This document shows, piece by piece, positions 9,398 to 18,285 of a stretch of 64,000 nt of DNA (the first letter of the stretch is position 1; every line of letters starts with the position of its first letter). The position numbers and the translations under genes were made by a program. This DNA comes from Massilia putida (lineage in GTDB: Bacteria; Pseudomonadota; Gammaproteobacteria; Burkholderiales; Burkholderiaceae_D), in assembly GCF_001941825.1 (NCBI RefSeq), contig NZ_CP019038.1:1736001-1800000 (forward strand), in the 5' to 3' direction. Below the pieces are notes generated by a model. The model did not search any database and was not told the DNA's origin. It was given only the letters and a program-made list of their open reading frames with translations.

Positions 9398-10309
9398 TCA
9401 GGCTTCGAAGTGGGCGCGTTCGATCTGGTCCGCCGGCAGGCCGTCGCGCTGGGCGTGCAGGTCGAAGTCGAAGTCGATCGAGTAGAACGGTGCGTCGACC
9501 TCATGGGCGCGCAGCGCTGCCGGGTCGGTGACCTTGGTCACGGCGGGAACGAGACCGTCGCGCGTGGCGAACGCGAAGTCGTCCCACAGGTATGGATCGC
9601 CGTCGATGTTGATCTGCGTGGTCAGCTTGCGGTGGCCCGGCGCCGTCACGAAGAAGTGGATGTGGGCCGGGCGGGTGCCGTGGCGGCCGAGCGCCTTGAG
9701 CAGCTTGTCGGTGGCACCGTTCGGCGGCACGCTGTAGCCCACCGGGAGCTTGCTGCGGAAGCGGTAGCGTCCTTCCGCGTCGGTGCGGATCGTGCGGCGC
9801 AGGTTGTACGGGGTCTGGCTCGGATCGAAGAAGGAATAGCCGCCCAGGTGATTGGCGTGCCAGACTTCGACCGTGGCGTTGGCGACCGGCTTGCCGTCGG
9901 CGCCGCGCACCTGGCCCTGCATGAACAACACCTCACCCGGCTGCGGATCCTGGTCCAGGCGCGCGAAGCCGACCGATTCCGGCGCGCCGGCGACGTACAG
10001 CGGGCCCTCGATGGTGCGCGGGGTGCCGCCGGTCACGCCCTGGCGCGCCTCTTCCGCATCCATGCGCACGTCCAGCAGGCGCTCGAAGCCCAGGCCCGCG
10101 GCGATCAGGCCCCACTCGCCTGAGCGGCCGGCCTCGGTCAGGTAGCCGACGGCGCTCCAGAATTCGTGCGGCTGCACGTCGAACTCGTCGATCGTGACGA
10201 ACAGGTCGCGCACGATGCGGTTGACGATGGCCTGCACGCGCGGGTTGCCGGTGTCCTTTTCGGTGCTCTCGATCTGGCGCAGCAGCGCCTCGATGGCGGT
10301 CTTGTTCAT
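9398..10309 (-). CDS. catA: Catechol 1,2-dioxygenase
   Basis: This intradiol dioxygenase cleaves catechol to cis,cis-muconate using non-haem Fe(III). The 303 residues comprise an N-terminal helical dimerisation domain and a beta-sandwich. The four iron ligands are present with normal spacing: Tyr158 (GGYSFFD), Tyr192 (PVGYSVP), and His216 and His218 (RPAHIHFF). The segment DPYLWDDFAFATRDGL is also characteristic. The start at 10309 has AAGGAGAC upstream. It sits between catC and pcaD in a minus-strand operon, 13 bp before pcaD. Confidence 0.95.
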   Translation of the reverse strand: MNKTAIEALLRQIESTEKDTGNPRVQAIVNRIVRDLFVTIDEFDVQPHEFWSAVGYLTEAGRSGEWGLIAAGLGFERLLDVRMDAEEARQGVTGGTPRTIEGPLYVAGAPESVGFARLDQDPQPGEVLFMQGQVRGADGKPVANATVEVWHANHLGGYSFFDPSQTPYNLRRTIRTDAEGRYRFRSKLPVGYSVPPNGATDKLLKALGRHGTRPAHIHFFVTAPGHRKLTTQINIDGDPYLWDDFAFATRDGLVPAVTKVTDPAALRAHEVDAPFYSIDFDFDLHAQRDGLPADQIERAHFEA

Positions 10310-10340
10310 GTGTGTCTCCTTGATGTGTTGGGGGTGTGGA

Positions 10341-10631
10341 TCAACGGTCGTCATCATGGATCGAGGACGGATGGCGGCACAGCGCTTCCACCTCGATCTC
10401 CATGTAAGGGAACAGCGGCAGCGACAGCAGCAGGTCGTGCAGCTCGGTGTTGTCGGCCACGTCGAAGATGCTGACGTTGGCGTAGCGCCCCGCCACGCGC
10501 CACAGGTGGCGCCACTTGCCGCTGCGCTGCAATTCCTGCGCAAGTGCCTTCTCGCGGGTCTTCAGGGCATCGGCTTCCTCGCGCGGCATCGTGTGCGGCA
10601 GGCGGACGGTCATGCTGACTTTGAATAACAT
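10341..10631 (-). CDS. catC: Muconolactone delta-isomerase
   Basis: This encodes a 96-residue cytoplasmic enzyme that converts muconolactone to 3-oxoadipate enol-lactone and normally assembles as a decamer. The family start MLFKVSMTVRLPHTMP, the central KWRHLWRVAGRYANVSIFDV and the segment LPLFPYMEIEVEAL are all present at full length. It lies between catB and catA in the usual catBCA order. Confidence 0.95.
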   Translation of the reverse strand: MLFKVSMTVRLPHTMPREEADALKTREKALAQELQRSGKWRHLWRVAGRYANVSIFDVADNTELHDLLLSLPLFPYMEIEVEALCRHPSSIHDDDR

Positions 10632-10654
10632 GGTGGTCTCGTTCGTGTCGTTGT

Positions 10655-11788
10655 TCAGTGCTGCTGGCGCTGCAGGAAGGCGATGCGGTCTTCATCCAGT
10701 TCGATGCCCAGGCCCGGACCGGTTGGCAACTGCAGGGCGCATTCGCGGTATGCGAGCGGCGTGCGCAGGATCTCCTCGGTGAGCAGGAGCGGCCCGAACA
10801 GCTCCGTGCCCCAGGCCAGTTCAGGCAACGTGGCGAACAGCTGGGCCGACGCGACGGTGCCGACCGCGCCCTCGAGCATCGTGCCGCCGTACAAGCCGAT
10901 GTTGGCGGCCTCGCCGATCGCCGCCACCTGCTGGGCGCCCCGCAGGCCGCCGGATTGCGTGATCTTGATGGCGAAGACGTCGGCCGCGCGGCGCTCGGCG
11001 ATGCGGAAGGCGTCCAGCGGACCATGCAGGGCCTCGTCGGCCATCAGCGGCACGCGGTTCATCGTGCGCAGGCGGCGCATGCCTTCGATGTCGTGCGCCG
11101 CGATCGGCTGCTCGACCAGGTCCACGCCGGCGTGTTCGAGCATGGCCATGCCGAGCATCGCGTCGGTCTCGCTCCAGGCCTGGTTGACGTCGACGCGCAC
11201 GCTGGCGCGGTCGCCCAGCGCGCGCTTGATGGCGGCCACGTGAGCGGCGTCGGCGCGCACGTCGCGCGCGCCGATCTTCAGCTTGAACACGCGGTGGCGG
11301 CGCAGGTCCAGCATCTGCTCGGCCTCGGCGATGTCGCGCGCGGTGTCGCCGCTGGCCAGGGTCCACGCCACCGGCAGGCTGTCGCGCACGCGGCCGCCGA
11401 ACAAATCGGACAAGGGCACGCCGAGACGGCGCGCCTGCCCGTCGAACAGCGCCGTCTCGATGGCGCACAGCGCAAACCGGTTGCCCTGCAGGCGCGAACG
11501 CAGCTCGAACATGCGCGCATTCGGGCTGGTGGCATCAAGGCCGACCAGGATCGGCGCCATATAGGTTTCGATATTGGCACGCATGCTCTCCGGGCTCTCT
11601 TCGCCGTAGGCCAGGCCGCCGATCGTGGTGGCCTCGCCCCAGCCCGTAATACCGTCGCTGGCGCGGATGCGGACCAGCACCAGCTTTTGACGGCGCATCG
11701 TGGCGACGGACAGCTGGTGCGGGCGGATGGTCGGTAGATCGAGCAGGAGTACGTCGACCCCTTCGATCAGGATGGAATTCTCGCTCAT
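10655..11788 (-). CDS. catB: Muconate cycloisomerase
   Basis: This 377-residue enolase-superfamily enzyme lactonises cis,cis-muconate to muconolactone. The N-terminal capping domain is followed by the barrel with the expected residues: KLKIG (catalytic lysine region), DVNQAW, EQPIAAHD and MADEAL for the metal ligands, and KITQSGG for the second lysine. It is the first gene of the catBCA-pcaD operon. No catR-type regulator is directly adjacent. The LysR gene at 12822 is separated by remnants and more probably serves the gentisate genes. Confidence 0.93.
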   Translation of the reverse strand: MSENSILIEGVDVLLLDLPTIRPHQLSVATMRRQKLVLVRIRASDGITGWGEATTIGGLAYGEESPESMRANIETYMAPILVGLDATSPNARMFELRSRLQGNRFALCAIETALFDGQARRLGVPLSDLFGGRVRDSLPVAWTLASGDTARDIAEAEQMLDLRRHRVFKLKIGARDVRADAAHVAAIKRALGDRASVRVDVNQAWSETDAMLGMAMLEHAGVDLVEQPIAAHDIEGMRRLRTMNRVPLMADEALHGPLDAFRIAERRAADVFAIKITQSGGLRGAQQVAAIGEAANIGLYGGTMLEGAVGTVASAQLFATLPELAWGTELFGPLLLTEEILRTPLAYRECALQLPTGPGLGIELDEDRIAFLQRQQH

Positions 11789-11994
11789 GGGTTCCTCGGA
11801 TGGTTTTCCAGACCATCATAGGAACTGGCGGAAGCGGCGTCCAAGACCGATTGGAGCATGTCGCATACCTACAAGGTATAAGCCGGCGCGGCACGAACCG
11901 GCTCGCTATCAGGCGCCTGCGTACCAGAGTGTGCGGCGCGCCCTGCCCCGCAATCAGGCCGCGAGGACGAGGCCTCGTGCCCGCACCTGGTGTC

Positions 11995-12102
11995 GACCGG
12001 GGCATCGATCGCTTCCACCACCGCGTCGGTGAGGACGGCGATCAGGCGCGCCTTCCGGCCATCCGAATGGCCGGTCAATATGAATGCCTGGACGGTCGGC
12101 AT
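11995..12102 (-). pseudogene. 4-oxalocrotonate tautomerase-family fragment
   Basis: The frame begins MPTVQAFILTGHSDGRKARL and continues IAVLTDAVVEAIDAP, which is the N-terminal half of the 4-OT superfamily, including the catalytic Pro after Met1. Near residue 38 the similarity ends. The frame runs on for another 40 residues of unrelated low-quality sequence, while an alternative frame gives VRARGLV before a stop. A ribosome site AAAGGT precedes the ATG. I read it as a truncated or frameshifted gene lying between catB and the kinase remnant. Confidence 0.55.
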
Positions 12103-12232
12103 CGCTTACCTTTCGAATGAAGCCAGTCAGCGCATGAACAGGCGTGAATCCAGTGTAGGGAGACTGCGATGGCCCTTCAATTCGAAGGATTTCGGTTGCG
12201 CCAGGCAAAAACCATGCACCCGCTAAAGAACT

Positions 12233-12292
12233 TACGTAGTGGCGATGGAAAGTACGTAGTGGCGGTGACGGCGCGCGTCGTCTCCGTATAAT
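12233..12292 (+). promoter_or_regulatory. Direct-repeat operator plus sigma-70-like promoter
   Basis: The 12-bp sequence TACGTAGTGGCG occurs twice, at 12233-12244 and 12253-12264, exactly 20 bp apart (two helix turns), as expected for a regulator dimer binding on one face. GTGACG at 12265-12270 and a perfect TATAAT at 12287-12292, with a 16-bp spacer, form a promoter pointing at the PAS-kinase remnant. The regulator is unknown; a response regulator would fit a kinase promoter. Confidence 0.5.
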
Positions 12293-12322
12293 CGGCAACG
12301 GACTTCAACGGAAAGGCGAACA

Positions 12323-12708
12323 ATGGCGCAGTTCGAACTGGGCGATTTCAAGCGCATGGTGGAAGCCATGTCGTCCTGCGTCATCGTGCACGACGCCGCA
12401 ACCAAGGCGATCCTGTGGGCCAACCCGGCCGCCTGCACGGTCCTCGGCTTCACGCTCGACGAGCTGCTCGCGCTGGAGGCGCCGGACATGAGCGCGCGCG
12501 CCGAGCAATACCGGCGCGAGATCGGCCTGCGCTGCACGAGCGGCTGTTCGACGGCTTCTTCACCTCCAAGGTCAGCGGCAACGGGATCGGGCCGGCGCTG
12601 TGCAGGAACATCGTCGCGCGGCACCGGGGCGACATCTGGGCGGAACAGGCGCCCGAAGGCGGGGCACTGTTCCGCTTCTCGCTGCCTTTACAATCCGACG
12701 GTCACTAA
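12323..12708 (+). pseudogene. PAS-domain sensor kinase remnant (internal deletion)
   Basis: The first 70 or so codons encode a PAS domain start (MVEAMSSCVIVHDAATKAI, ANPAACTVLGFTLDELLALE). The sequence then jumps, out of frame, to the end of a histidine-kinase ATPase domain: LFDGFFTSKVSGNGIG, ALCRNIVARH, GGALFRFSLPL, with a stop at 12708. The H-box and most of the ATPase domain are missing. It is the two ends of one gene joined by a deletion of several hundred bases. A strong-looking promoter with direct repeats still lies upstream. Confidence 0.7.
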
Positions 12709-12821
12709 ACCTCGAAATATTTGATTACAAAAAGCCGACCTTGCGGCCGCTATTGCACAGGCCGTTGGGCAGACGTCCGTGCGGTCGCCCGATCGCGCGG
12801 CCCGAAGCGTCCTGGCGGCCG

Positions 12822-13727
12822 CTACTCGTTGTCACCGGAGCCAAACAACGCAGCCACTTCCTGGCGCAGCCAGCGGTTCGAGACGTCGGCATGATAGCGC
12901 TCGTGCCAGTGCTGCTTGACCTGGAAACTGGGCAGTTCGACCGGCACCGGCAACAGCCGGATCGCTTCGCTTGCCGCCAGCACGTGCGCGTAGCGGAAAG
13001 GCACGATCGCCAACAGCTCGGTCTGCGCGACGATGCGCGCTACGCCGAGAAAACTGGGCAGATTCAACACCACGTTGCGCTCGATGCCCTCACGTGCCAG
13101 GATCTTGTCGACAATGGCATGGCCGGTGCCGGAGGTGCGCACCCGCACATGCCCTTCCCGGCGCAGCGTTTCGAGGCTGAGGACCTCGCCCACGCGCGGA
13201 TGGGTGTTCGAGGCCAGGCACACGAAGTGCTGGTCGAACAGCTTTTGCTGGTAGAAGCCGGCCTCCAGGTGCGGCATGAAGCCGACGGCCAGGTCGACCG
13301 TGCCGTCGGCCAGCTCGGCCGGGCTGTCCGGCGATATCTTCGAGATCTCGAGATGGATGCCGGGCCCGACTTCGCGCAAGTGGTTCAGCAGGCGCGGCAG
13401 CAGCACGATCTCGCTGATGTCCGTCATGCAGATACGGAATTCGCGACTGCTGCCGGCCGGATCGAACACCGGCTGGTCGGCCAGCGCATGTTGCAGGGCC
13501 TGGATCGAGCGGCGCACATCCCCGATCGCGTTCTGGGCGCGCGGGGTCGGCACCATGCCTCGCGCCGTACGGCTGAACAGCTGGTCGTTGAAATGGCCGC
13601 GCAGCTTGCCCAGGCCGAGGCTGACCGTCGACTGCGGCAGACCGAGATTGTCCGCGGCCCGGGTCACGTTACCGGTCTTGTAGATTTCGTCGAAGATGAG
13701 CAGCAGCTCGAGGTCGAAACGCTTCAT
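12822..13727 (-). CDS. mhbR: LysR-type regulator of the gentisate genes
   Basis: This 301-residue regulator has an N-terminal winged helix (DEIYKTGNVTRAADNLGLPQ, STVSLGLGKLR) and a C-terminal effector-binding domain of the NahR/NodD branch (FRICMTDISEIVLLPRLL, VDLAVGFMPHLEAGFYQQKLF). It is transcribed divergently from the monooxygenase gene, 110 bp away. This is the usual arrangement for a LysR activator responding to a pathway substrate such as 3-hydroxybenzoate or gentisate. The target assignment is from position only. Confidence 0.82.
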   Translation of the reverse strand: MKRFDLELLLIFDEIYKTGNVTRAADNLGLPQSTVSLGLGKLRGHFNDQLFSRTARGMVPTPRAQNAIGDVRRSIQALQHALADQPVFDPAGSSREFRICMTDISEIVLLPRLLNHLREVGPGIHLEISKISPDSPAELADGTVDLAVGFMPHLEAGFYQQKLFDQHFVCLASNTHPRVGEVLSLETLRREGHVRVRTSGTGHAIVDKILAREGIERNVVLNLPSFLGVARIVAQTELLAIVPFRYAHVLAASEAIRLLPVPVELPSFQVKQHWHERYHADVSNRWLRQEVAALFGSGDNE

Positions 13728-13751
13728 CGATAGAAGTATTATTTAAAATCC

Positions 13752-13766
13752 TGATCAAGGAAATCA
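13752..13766. promoter_or_regulatory. Candidate LysR operator dyad
   Basis: The divergent intergenic region contains the dyad TGAT-N7-ATCA in an AT-rich stretch, 15 bp long. Such interrupted dyads are typical LysR recognition boxes. It lies 25 bp upstream of the regulator's start and about 70 bp upstream of the hydroxylase start. Confidence 0.35.
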
Positions 13767-13808
13767 TAAACGATCCGTTTCTAAAATAGTGGCGTTCGGT
13801 CAGACTGG

Positions 13809-13831
13809 CCCCATTCAGAAAACGAATGGGG
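13809..13831 (+). promoter_or_regulatory. Hairpin covering the hydroxylase ribosome site
   Basis: CCCCATTC (13809-13816) and GAATGGGG (13824-13831) form a perfect 8-bp inverted repeat with a 7-nt loop. The right arm contains the GGGGA that serves the ATG at 13838, so folding would hide the ribosome site of the first gentisate gene. Confidence 0.45.
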
Positions 13832-13837
13832 ACCATC

Positions 13838-15055
13838 ATGACACCTTCTAACTCCACTCCCGCCCCGGCGCGGCCGTCCGTCATCGTCGCCGGCGCCGGC
13901 ATCGGCGGAATCGCCGCGGCGTTGTCGCTCTCGCGCCTGAACATCCCCGTCACCGTGCTGGAACAGGCTGCCACGCTGGGCGAGATCGGCGCCGGGCTGC
14001 AGCTCGGACCGAACGCCTTCGCCGCGCTCGACGCCCTCGGGGTCGGCGCCGCGGTGCGCGAACGCGCCGTCTTCACCGACCGGCTTGTGATGATGGATGC
14101 GGTCGACTGCGGCACGGTGGCCGACATCGAGGTGGGCGCCGCCTTCCGCGCCCGCTTCGGCAACCCGTATGCGGTGATCCATCGCGCCGACATCCACACC
14201 GCCATCCTCGAACAAGTCCGCGCCACGCCCGGGATCGAGCTGATCACGTCATGCCACATCGCCGCGATCGGCCAGGACGATGCCGGCGTCACCGTGACCG
14301 CCAGCGACGGCCGCCGCTTCCAGGCCGATTACCTGATCGGCTGCGACGGCGTGAAGTCCGTGGCGCGCGACGTGGTGGTGGGCGACCCGGCGCACGTGTC
14401 CGGGCACGTGGTCTACCGCGCCGTCGTGCCGGTTGCCGAGATGCCCGAGGAATTACGCGTGAACGCCCCGGTGGTGTGGGCCGGCCCCGACTGCCACCTG
14501 GTGCATTACCCGCTGCGCGGCGGCGACCAGTACAACCTGGTCGTGACCTTCCACAGCCGCGAGCGGGAAGTCTGGGGCGTGCGCGACGGCAGCAAGGATG
14601 AGGTGCTGTCCTACTTCACAGGCATCGCCGATCTGCCGCGCAAGCTGCTGCACACGCCTTCGAGCTGGCGCCGCTGGAGCACCGCCGACCGCGACCCGGT
14701 GGACAATTGGACGCGCGGGCGCATCACCCTGCTGGGCGACGCCGCCCACCCGATGATGCAGTACCTCGCCCAGGGCGCCTGCATGGCGCTCGAAGACGCC
14801 GTCACCCTGGGAGAAGCCGTGCGCCGCTGCGGCTACGACATGGATGCCGCGTTTGCCCTGTACCAGAAATCGCGCATCACCCGCACCGCGCGCGTGGTGC
14901 TGTCGGTGCGCGAGATGGGCCGGCTATACCACGCCAAGGGCGTGGAGCGCCTGGTCCGCAACGACCTCTGGAAGGGCCGCAGCGCTGCCGGCTTCTACGA
15001 CGCCCTCGCCTGGCTGTACGGCTGGAGCGTCGACAACTGCCTCGCCACCGCCTGA
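13838..15055 (+). CDS. mhbM: FAD-dependent 3-hydroxybenzoate 6-hydroxylase (probable)
   Basis: This single-component flavoprotein monooxygenase has about 405 residues. The FAD-binding fold shows GAGIGG (Gly19-Gly24) after VIVA, the DG motif in [13 protein letters not shown] and the GD motif in [19 protein letters not shown]. The next genes degrade gentisate, so the expected reaction is NAD(P)H-dependent para-hydroxylation of 3-hydroxybenzoate to gentisate. A salicylate 1-hydroxylase-type enzyme is the main alternative. An ATG at 13826 is in frame, but GGGGA fits the ATG at 13838 better. It is the first gene of a six-gene operon. Confidence 0.82.
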   Translation: MTPSNSTPAPARPSVIVAGAGIGGIAAALSLSRLNIPVTVLEQAATLGEIGAGLQLGPNAFAALDALGVGAAVRERAVFTDRLVMMDAVDCGTVADIEVGAAFRARFGNPYAVIHRADIHTAILEQVRATPGIELITSCHIAAIGQDDAGVTVTASDGRRFQADYLIGCDGVKSVARDVVVGDPAHVSGHVVYRAVVPVAEMPEELRVNAPVVWAGPDCHLVHYPLRGGDQYNLVVTFHSREREVWGVRDGSKDEVLSYFTGIADLPRKLLHTPSSWRRWSTADRDPVDNWTRGRITLLGDAAHPMMQYLAQGACMALEDAVTLGEAVRRCGYDMDAAFALYQKSRITRTARVVLSVREMGRLYHAKGVERLVRNDLWKGRSAAGFYDALAWLYGWSVDNCLATA

Positions 15056-15075
15056 TGTCACAAGGAGGACGAACC

Positions 15076-16125
15076 ATGAACACCAATCTGCCCGAAGCGC
15101 GCCGCGCCCTTTACCATGACATGCAGGCCTTGCATCTGATCCCGCTGTGGGAGTCCCTGCACACCCTGGTGCCCAGGCAGCCGACGCCTGACTACGAGGC
15201 CGCCTTGTGGCGCTACCAGGACATCTTGCCGCACCTGATGCGCGCCGGCGAGGTGATCTCGGCCGAAGAAGCGGTGCGCCGCGTGCTGGTGCTCGAAAAT
15301 CCGGGCCTGCAGGGCAGCGCCTCGATCACCCGCTCGCTGTACGCCGGCCTGCAGCTGATCCTGCCCGGCGAAGTCGCGCCCGCGCACCGCCACACCCAGG
15401 CCGCGCTGCGCTTCATCGTGCAGGGCAAGGGCGCCTACACGGCGGTGAATGGCGAGCGCACCACCATGCATCCCGGCGACTTCATCCTGACCCCGTCCTG
15501 GACCTGGCACGACCACGGCAATCCGGGCATCGACGGCGTGAGCGAGCCGGTGGTCTGGCTCGATGGCCTGGATATCCCGATGACGCGCTTCTTCAACGGC
15601 GGCTTCGCCGAGAACGGCGACGCCGCCAGCCAGCCGGTCGCACGGCCGGAGGGGCATAGCTTCGCCGCCTATGGCCACAATATGGCGCCGGTACACCAGT
15701 GCGGTACCGGCGGCAGCTCGCCGATCTTCAACTACCCGTACGAGCGTTCACGCGAAGCGCTCGAGACCTTGCGCCGCCAGCAGGAGATCGATGCCTGGGT
15801 CGGCGTCAAGCTGCGCTATGTGAACCCGCTGACGGGCGGCGCCCCGATGCCAACCATCGGCGCCTGCATGCAGCTGCTGCCCGCCGGCTTCGAGGGACTG
15901 CCCCACCGCAGTACCGACGGCACCGTCTACAGCGTGGTCGAGGGCCGCGGCAGCGCGACGATCGGCGGCAGGCGCTTCGAGTTCGCGCCGCGCGACACCT
16001 TCGTCGTGCCGTCCTGGGCAACCCTGGCCCTGGACGCCCTTGACGACGCCGTGCTGTTCAGCTTTTCCGACCGCCCGGTGCTGCAGGCGATCGGCCAGTT
16101 GCGTGAAGAATTCCTTCCCGAGTAA
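15076..16125 (+). CDS. mhbD: Gentisate 1,2-dioxygenase
   Basis: This 349-residue double-cupin dioxygenase opens gentisate to maleylpyruvate with Fe(II). The N-terminal cupin carries the iron ligands His104 and His106 ([12 protein letters not shown]) and His145 (SWTWHDHG). The second cupin ([23 protein letters not shown]) lacks the full metal set, as in the family. A near-perfect AAGGAGGA precedes the ATG at 15076, and the frame upstream of it is antisense-like noise over the hydroxylase. It lies 20 bp after the hydroxylase. Confidence 0.93.
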   Translation: MNTNLPEARRALYHDMQALHLIPLWESLHTLVPRQPTPDYEAALWRYQDILPHLMRAGEVISAEEAVRRVLVLENPGLQGSASITRSLYAGLQLILPGEVAPAHRHTQAALRFIVQGKGAYTAVNGERTTMHPGDFILTPSWTWHDHGNPGIDGVSEPVVWLDGLDIPMTRFFNGGFAENGDAASQPVARPEGHSFAAYGHNMAPVHQCGTGGSSPIFNYPYERSREALETLRRQQEIDAWVGVKLRYVNPLTGGAPMPTIGACMQLLPAGFEGLPHRSTDGTVYSVVEGRGSATIGGRRFEFAPRDTFVVPSWATLALDALDDAVLFSFSDRPVLQAIGQLREEFLPE

Positions 16126-16157
16126 CGCCTCTCCAATATCCATTTAGCGAGCATTTC

Positions 16158-16865
16158 ATGAGCGACAACTTCGTTTTCCCGGCGCCTGCCGCCGTCGGTC
16201 TCCCCATCAACGGCAGCGACGCCAGTTTCCCGGTGCGCCGCGTCTACTGCGTGGGCCGCAACTACGCCGCGCACGCGCGCGAGATGGGCTTCGACCCCGA
16301 CCGCGAACCGCCCTTCTTCTTCTGCAAGCCGAACGATGCGCAATCGATCGTGCCGGTGCCGGAAGGCAGGACGGTCGCCATTCCCTACCCGTCGCGCACC
16401 GATAACTACCACTACGAGATCGAACTCGTGGTCGCGATCGGCAAGGCCGGCCGCGACATCGCTCCCGAGGACGCCAGCCATATCTTTGGTTACGCGGTCG
16501 GCCTGGACATGACCCGGCGCGACCTGCAGATGCGCATGCGCGAACAAGGTCGGCCCTGGGAAATCGGCAAGGCCTTCGACTATTCGGCGCCGATCGGTCC
16601 GATCACGCCGCTGGCCCACAACGGCCCCCTCGACAGCGGCGCGATCACGCTGACGGTCGACGGCAAGATCGTGCAAAGCAGCGATCTTGCCAACCTGATC
16701 TGGAACGTCAGTGACACCATCGCCCAGTTGTCGACACTGTTCGAACTGCGGCCGGGCGACCTGATCATGACAGGTACGCCCGAAGGCGTCGGCGCGGTAC
16801 GGCCCGGCCAGACCATGGTCGGCAGCGTCGACGGCCTGTCCCCGATTCACGTGCAGATCGTCTGA
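16158..16865 (+). CDS. mhbH: Fumarylpyruvate hydrolase (FAA hydrolase family)
   Basis: This 235-residue member of the fumarylacetoacetate hydrolase family is expected to split fumarylpyruvate into fumarate and pyruvate, the last step of the gentisate route. Diagnostic segments are VYCVGRNYAAHAREMG, PFFFCKPNDA, HYEIELVVAIG (acidic metal ligands) and GDLIMTGTPEGVGAV. The length and the FCKPNDA form match the short fumarylpyruvate type rather than true fumarylacetoacetase. It follows gentisate dioxygenase by 32 bp. Confidence 0.9.
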   Translation: MSDNFVFPAPAAVGLPINGSDASFPVRRVYCVGRNYAAHAREMGFDPDREPPFFFCKPNDAQSIVPVPEGRTVAIPYPSRTDNYHYEIELVVAIGKAGRDIAPEDASHIFGYAVGLDMTRRDLQMRMREQGRPWEIGKAFDYSAPIGPITPLAHNGPLDSGAITLTVDGKIVQSSDLANLIWNVSDTIAQLSTLFELRPGDLIMTGTPEGVGAVRPGQTMVGSVDGLSPIHVQIV

Positions 16866-16932
16866 TTTCCCACCTCTGGCCAGAGCGGACCGCAGAAGTC
16901 CGCCATCGCCCACAACACGCATGGAGACACTC

Positions 16933-18285
16933 ATGTCCACGATGAACGTACAGCAGTTCCTTGAACAGCACCCCTTTTCCGCCCTGCAGAAGCGCTTGCT
17001 GGTCCTGTGTTTCCTGGTCGTCGCGATCGACGGCTTCGATACCGCATCGATCGGTTTCATCGCCCCGGTACTGCGCAGCGAATGGCATTTGAGCGCGATG
17101 GCGCTGGCGCCGCTGTTCGGTGCCGGCCTGTTCGGGCTGATGACGGGCGCCCTGCTGTTCGGCCCGCTCGCCGACCGCTACGGACGCAAGCCGGTGCTGC
17201 TCGCCTCGGTCGGCTTCTTTGGTCTGACCTGCCTGCTGTCCTCGTTCGCGGGCGACCTCGGCATGCTGCTGGCGCTGCGCTTCCTGACCGGACTGGGCCT
17301 GGGCGGCGCGATGCCGACGGCGGTCACGCTGACGTCTGAATACTGTCCGCAATCGCGCCGCTCCGGGCTGGTCACCCTGATGTTCTGTGGTTTCACGATC
17401 GGTTCGGCCCTGGGCGGCCTGGTGGCGGCGCAGCTGCTGGACGCGGTCGGCTGGCGCGGCATTCTCGTCATCGGCGGCGCCGCACCGCTGGTCCTGCTGC
17501 CGATATTGGCGGTGGCGTTGCCGGAGTCACTGCGCTGGCTCGTGCTGCGCGGGCGCGACGGCGCGAGCGCGATCGCCACACACATCGCTGGTGCGGCCGT
17601 GCAGGTGCCGCGCCTGGTGGTCGACGACATCAAGCTGCCCGGTTCGCCGGTCGCGCAACTGTTTCGCGCCGGCCTGCTGGGCGGCACGCTGTTGCTGTGG
17701 ACGACCTTCTTCATGAGTCTGCTGATCATCTATCTGCTGTCGAGCTGGCTGCCGACGCTGCTGCACAACGCCGGCCACAAGCTGTCGGAAGCATCGTTCA
17801 TCAGTTCGGCATTCCAGATCGGCGGCACGATCGGTGCCGTCATGCTGGGGCGCTGGATGGACCGCTTCCGTCCGCACCGGGTACTGGCCGTCGCCTACCT
17901 CGTCGCCGCGCTCTGCATTGCCGCCGTCGGCATTTTCATCGACAACGTGCCCTTGCTGGTCCTGGCGGTGTTCGGCGTCGGCTTTGGCGTCAGCGGTTCT
18001 CAAGTGGGCGCGAACGCGCTGTCCGCGGCCTTTTATCCCACCGCGAACCGCGCGACCGGCGTGAGCTGGGCCAACGCCGTCGGGCGCAGCGGCTCGGTGG
18101 TCGGCTCGATGGCCGGTGGCTCGCTTCTTGCCGCCCAGTTGAGCAACCAGACCATCTTCCTGTTGCTGGCAGTGCCGTCGGTACTGGCTGCGCTGGCGCT
18201 CATGCAGATGGGCCGCCGCCAGGACCGACGCGCCGCATCGGCCTTTGTTCACATCGATTCCACCGGCGAGACCCCAACCCCATGA
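16933..18285 (+). CDS. mhbT: Aromatic acid:H+ symporter (AAHS, MFS)
   Basis: This 12-helix transporter of about 450 residues probably imports 3-hydroxybenzoate or gentisate. The AAHS signature AIDGFDTASIGFIAP is in helix 1 and the MFS loop motif GPLADRYGRKP follows helix 2. LTGLGLGGAMPTAVTLTSEY and the helix-11 segment YPTANRATGVSW are also typical. The ATG at 16933 is preferred over 16921 because GGAGA lies just before it. Its stop overlaps the isomerase start (ATGA). Confidence 0.9.
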   Translation: MSTMNVQQFLEQHPFSALQKRLLVLCFLVVAIDGFDTASIGFIAPVLRSEWHLSAMALAPLFGAGLFGLMTGALLFGPLADRYGRKPVLLASVGFFGLTCLLSSFAGDLGMLLALRFLTGLGLGGAMPTAVTLTSEYCPQSRRSGLVTLMFCGFTIGSALGGLVAAQLLDAVGWRGILVIGGAAPLVLLPILAVALPESLRWLVLRGRDGASAIATHIAGAAVQVPRLVVDDIKLPGSPVAQLFRAGLLGGTLLLWTTFFMSLLIIYLLSSWLPTLLHNAGHKLSEASFISSAFQIGGTIGAVMLGRWMDRFRPHRVLAVAYLVAALCIAAVGIFIDNVPLLVLAVFGVGFGVSGSQVGANALSAAFYPTANRATGVSWANAVGRSGSVVGSMAGGSLLAAQLSNQTIFLLLAVPSVLAALALMQMGRRQDRRAASAFVHIDSTGETPTP

